64,000 bases of DNA, taken from Lucinisca nassula. Taxonomy: Eukaryota > Mollusca > Bivalvia > Lucinida > Lucinidae. The stretch is from the NCBI GenBank assembly GCA_963580285.1, contig OY757015.1, positions 130,073,688 through 130,137,687 of the forward strand, read 5' to 3'. Shown here one piece after another: positions 63,001-64,000 of the stretch. Under the pieces are notes generated by a model. That model searched no databases. It was not told where the DNA came from and saw only the letters and a program-made list of their open reading frames with translations. Position numbers and translations under genes: made by a program. Every line of letters begins with the position of its first letter. Positions within the stretch are counted from its first letter, which is position 1.

Positions 63001-63413
63001 ACTTCGTATTATGAAACACGATTTTTGATTGGATGTTTGTCAGACGAAAATATGGCGTAATGCGCTTAATCACTAGGGCACAGATTATTCGCGGCTTATG
63101 CAGATTTATTCCGCTACGGTAGGATAACATGCGTATACTATAAGAATCTTATATGGGTGTGAGGGTTGAATGGAAAAATCCGTCCCGAGGGACATTGTCC
63201 GGCATCACGAGGCTTGCCTGTCTGGTGTGCAAGAAAATATAATTCCGATTCTCTATCATTATATACATTTCGAGCGATCTGACTGGTTGAAATAAAAGTT
63301 TTATATTTCAATAAATTCCATGAGCAAGAATCACAGATCTGTTTCACATAGGACAGGTTGTAGGAGTGGTCCGCTTGGCCAGTTGGTCCGAGGGCAATTA
63401 CTCTAAACTGAGA
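63001..63413. other. No gene recognised
   Basis: Nothing supportable. Confidence 0.4.
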
Positions 63414-64000
63414 AGGTTTCGTTATAACGTTGTAAAGACTGTCGTTTCAAACATCTTTTTATGTTTTTCGTTTTAATCACATTATTTTCTTTTACATGAC
63501 AAGAGGTTTATAAAAAAGTGTCTGTGTGCCCTATTCTATGTATACATCTTGAAATGTTGTGTTTCGGTCATTATATAAATTTTCGCATGTTGTATGTTCT
63601 CTTGCTTGCAACGTTTAATGATGTACATGTATCATTTTGTGTATATCATCACGCAAACACGCCTATACAAATACATTACCACCTTCATCGCCGAAAAAAT
63701 GAAAATTTTATGATGAAAAATTGTGATATTTTTCTTATTCTGCTCAAAATATAGATTGTGGGCACTCGTTAGAACCGCCTCATCGAGGCGGTTCTAACGA
63801 GTACCCACAATCTATATCTTAGAGCAGAAATAAGAAAATAAGTTATTCCCCCGGAAACCCCATTTTTACTATATGAAAGTGGGGTTCAAGGGGGTCAAAA
63901 TTATATAGGCGTGTTTTCGTGATGCTATCTAAGATAAGTTCAGCAATTTCTGATACATTTCAAGAAATAAATTCTTACCTAGAAGATAGATATTAAACAT
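63414..64000. repeat. Duplicated block, right copy, runs off window
   Basis: Matches 55626-56212 (two mismatches seen). Left junction: AGAAGGTTTCG here, CGGAGGTTTCG there. Confidence 0.92.
63647..63924 (-). mobile_element. HP-A MITE, reverse, within duplicated block
   Basis: Same copy as 55859-56136, carried by the duplication. Loop ATC. Confidence 0.92.

Noticed and set aside
55626..64000. LTR pair of a 7.8 kb retroelement
   Set aside because: The interval holds SINEs, LINE tails and MITEs but no gag-pol, and no primer binding site was seen after the left copy.

Overview
This is eukaryotic, AT-rich DNA that is almost entirely repeats. The LINE with a C2H2 tail, tRNA-derived SINEs, 161-165 bp satellites, a tyrosine-recombinase (YR) retrotransposon, several mariner lineages and very many hairpin MITEs together suggest a bivalve mollusc. 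This is a judgement from repeat style; the species cannot be fixed from the sequence.

Layout. 1-3023: dead LINE, broken by a hairpin MITE and by an insertion with long direct repeats. 3050-6830: old satellite of about 165 bp period. 6935-9690: dense cluster of hairpin MITEs. 9832-10395: exon-like repeat block and a LINE tail. 11796-13048: mariner fossil. 14068-18715: second MITE cluster. 18995-20310: apparently intact mariner. 20765-26755: more MITEs and SINEs. 26922-28072: mucin-like coding exon on the minus strand. 28399-35165: MITEs, SINEs, tandem repeats and LINE tails. 35464-42837: complete YR retrotransposon of the Ngaro/PAT type. 42838-45492: dead RT fragment with its 3' tail, and a mariner inserted at the end of that tail. 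46098-52290: SINEs, LINE tails and a mobile element carrying an array of exact 161 bp period. 52300-56212: mariner fossil, MITEs and one secreted-protein exon (54739-54963). 56213-64000: palindromes, SINEs, LINE tails and MITEs. The last 587 bp repeat 55626-56212.

The dominant and most unusual feature is a MITE group that I label HP (about 35 intact or partial copies). Every well-preserved copy has a near-perfect central hairpin whose tip pairs GTTAGAACCGCCTC with GAGGCGGTTCTAAC around a 3-nt loop. Subfamilies HP-A (ends CATNACGAAAACACGCCTATA) and HP-B (one end CATCACGTGAACAAGTCCGT, the other ACACACCCGTGT-like) share one architecture: a terminus, a CCCCA/TGGGG stem-loop, the central hairpin, an AT-rich tail and a terminus. 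A third family, HP-C, has unrelated Tc1/mariner-like ends (TACAGTCGAAC) but carries a related hairpin tip. Loop orientation is sometimes flipped relative to its own element, and the hairpin is multiplied or collapsed in some copies. I found no consistent target-site duplication for HP-A or HP-B.

The YR retrotransposon (7,374 bp) has split direct repeats A1 ... B1-A2 ... B2. A1/A2 (318 bp) and B1/B2 (169 bp) each read as identical. Its genes run gag-like, RT-RNase H, tyrosine recombinase, SGNH-type hydrolase. Gag and the start of pol share one frame, split by a single TGA, and pol changes frame at a run of eight T. Host genes are few: the mucin-like exon, the secreted-protein exon, and a repeated exon-like block with TGACGTCA sites. 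Coding starts within transposons are uncertain because introns or recoding may be involved.
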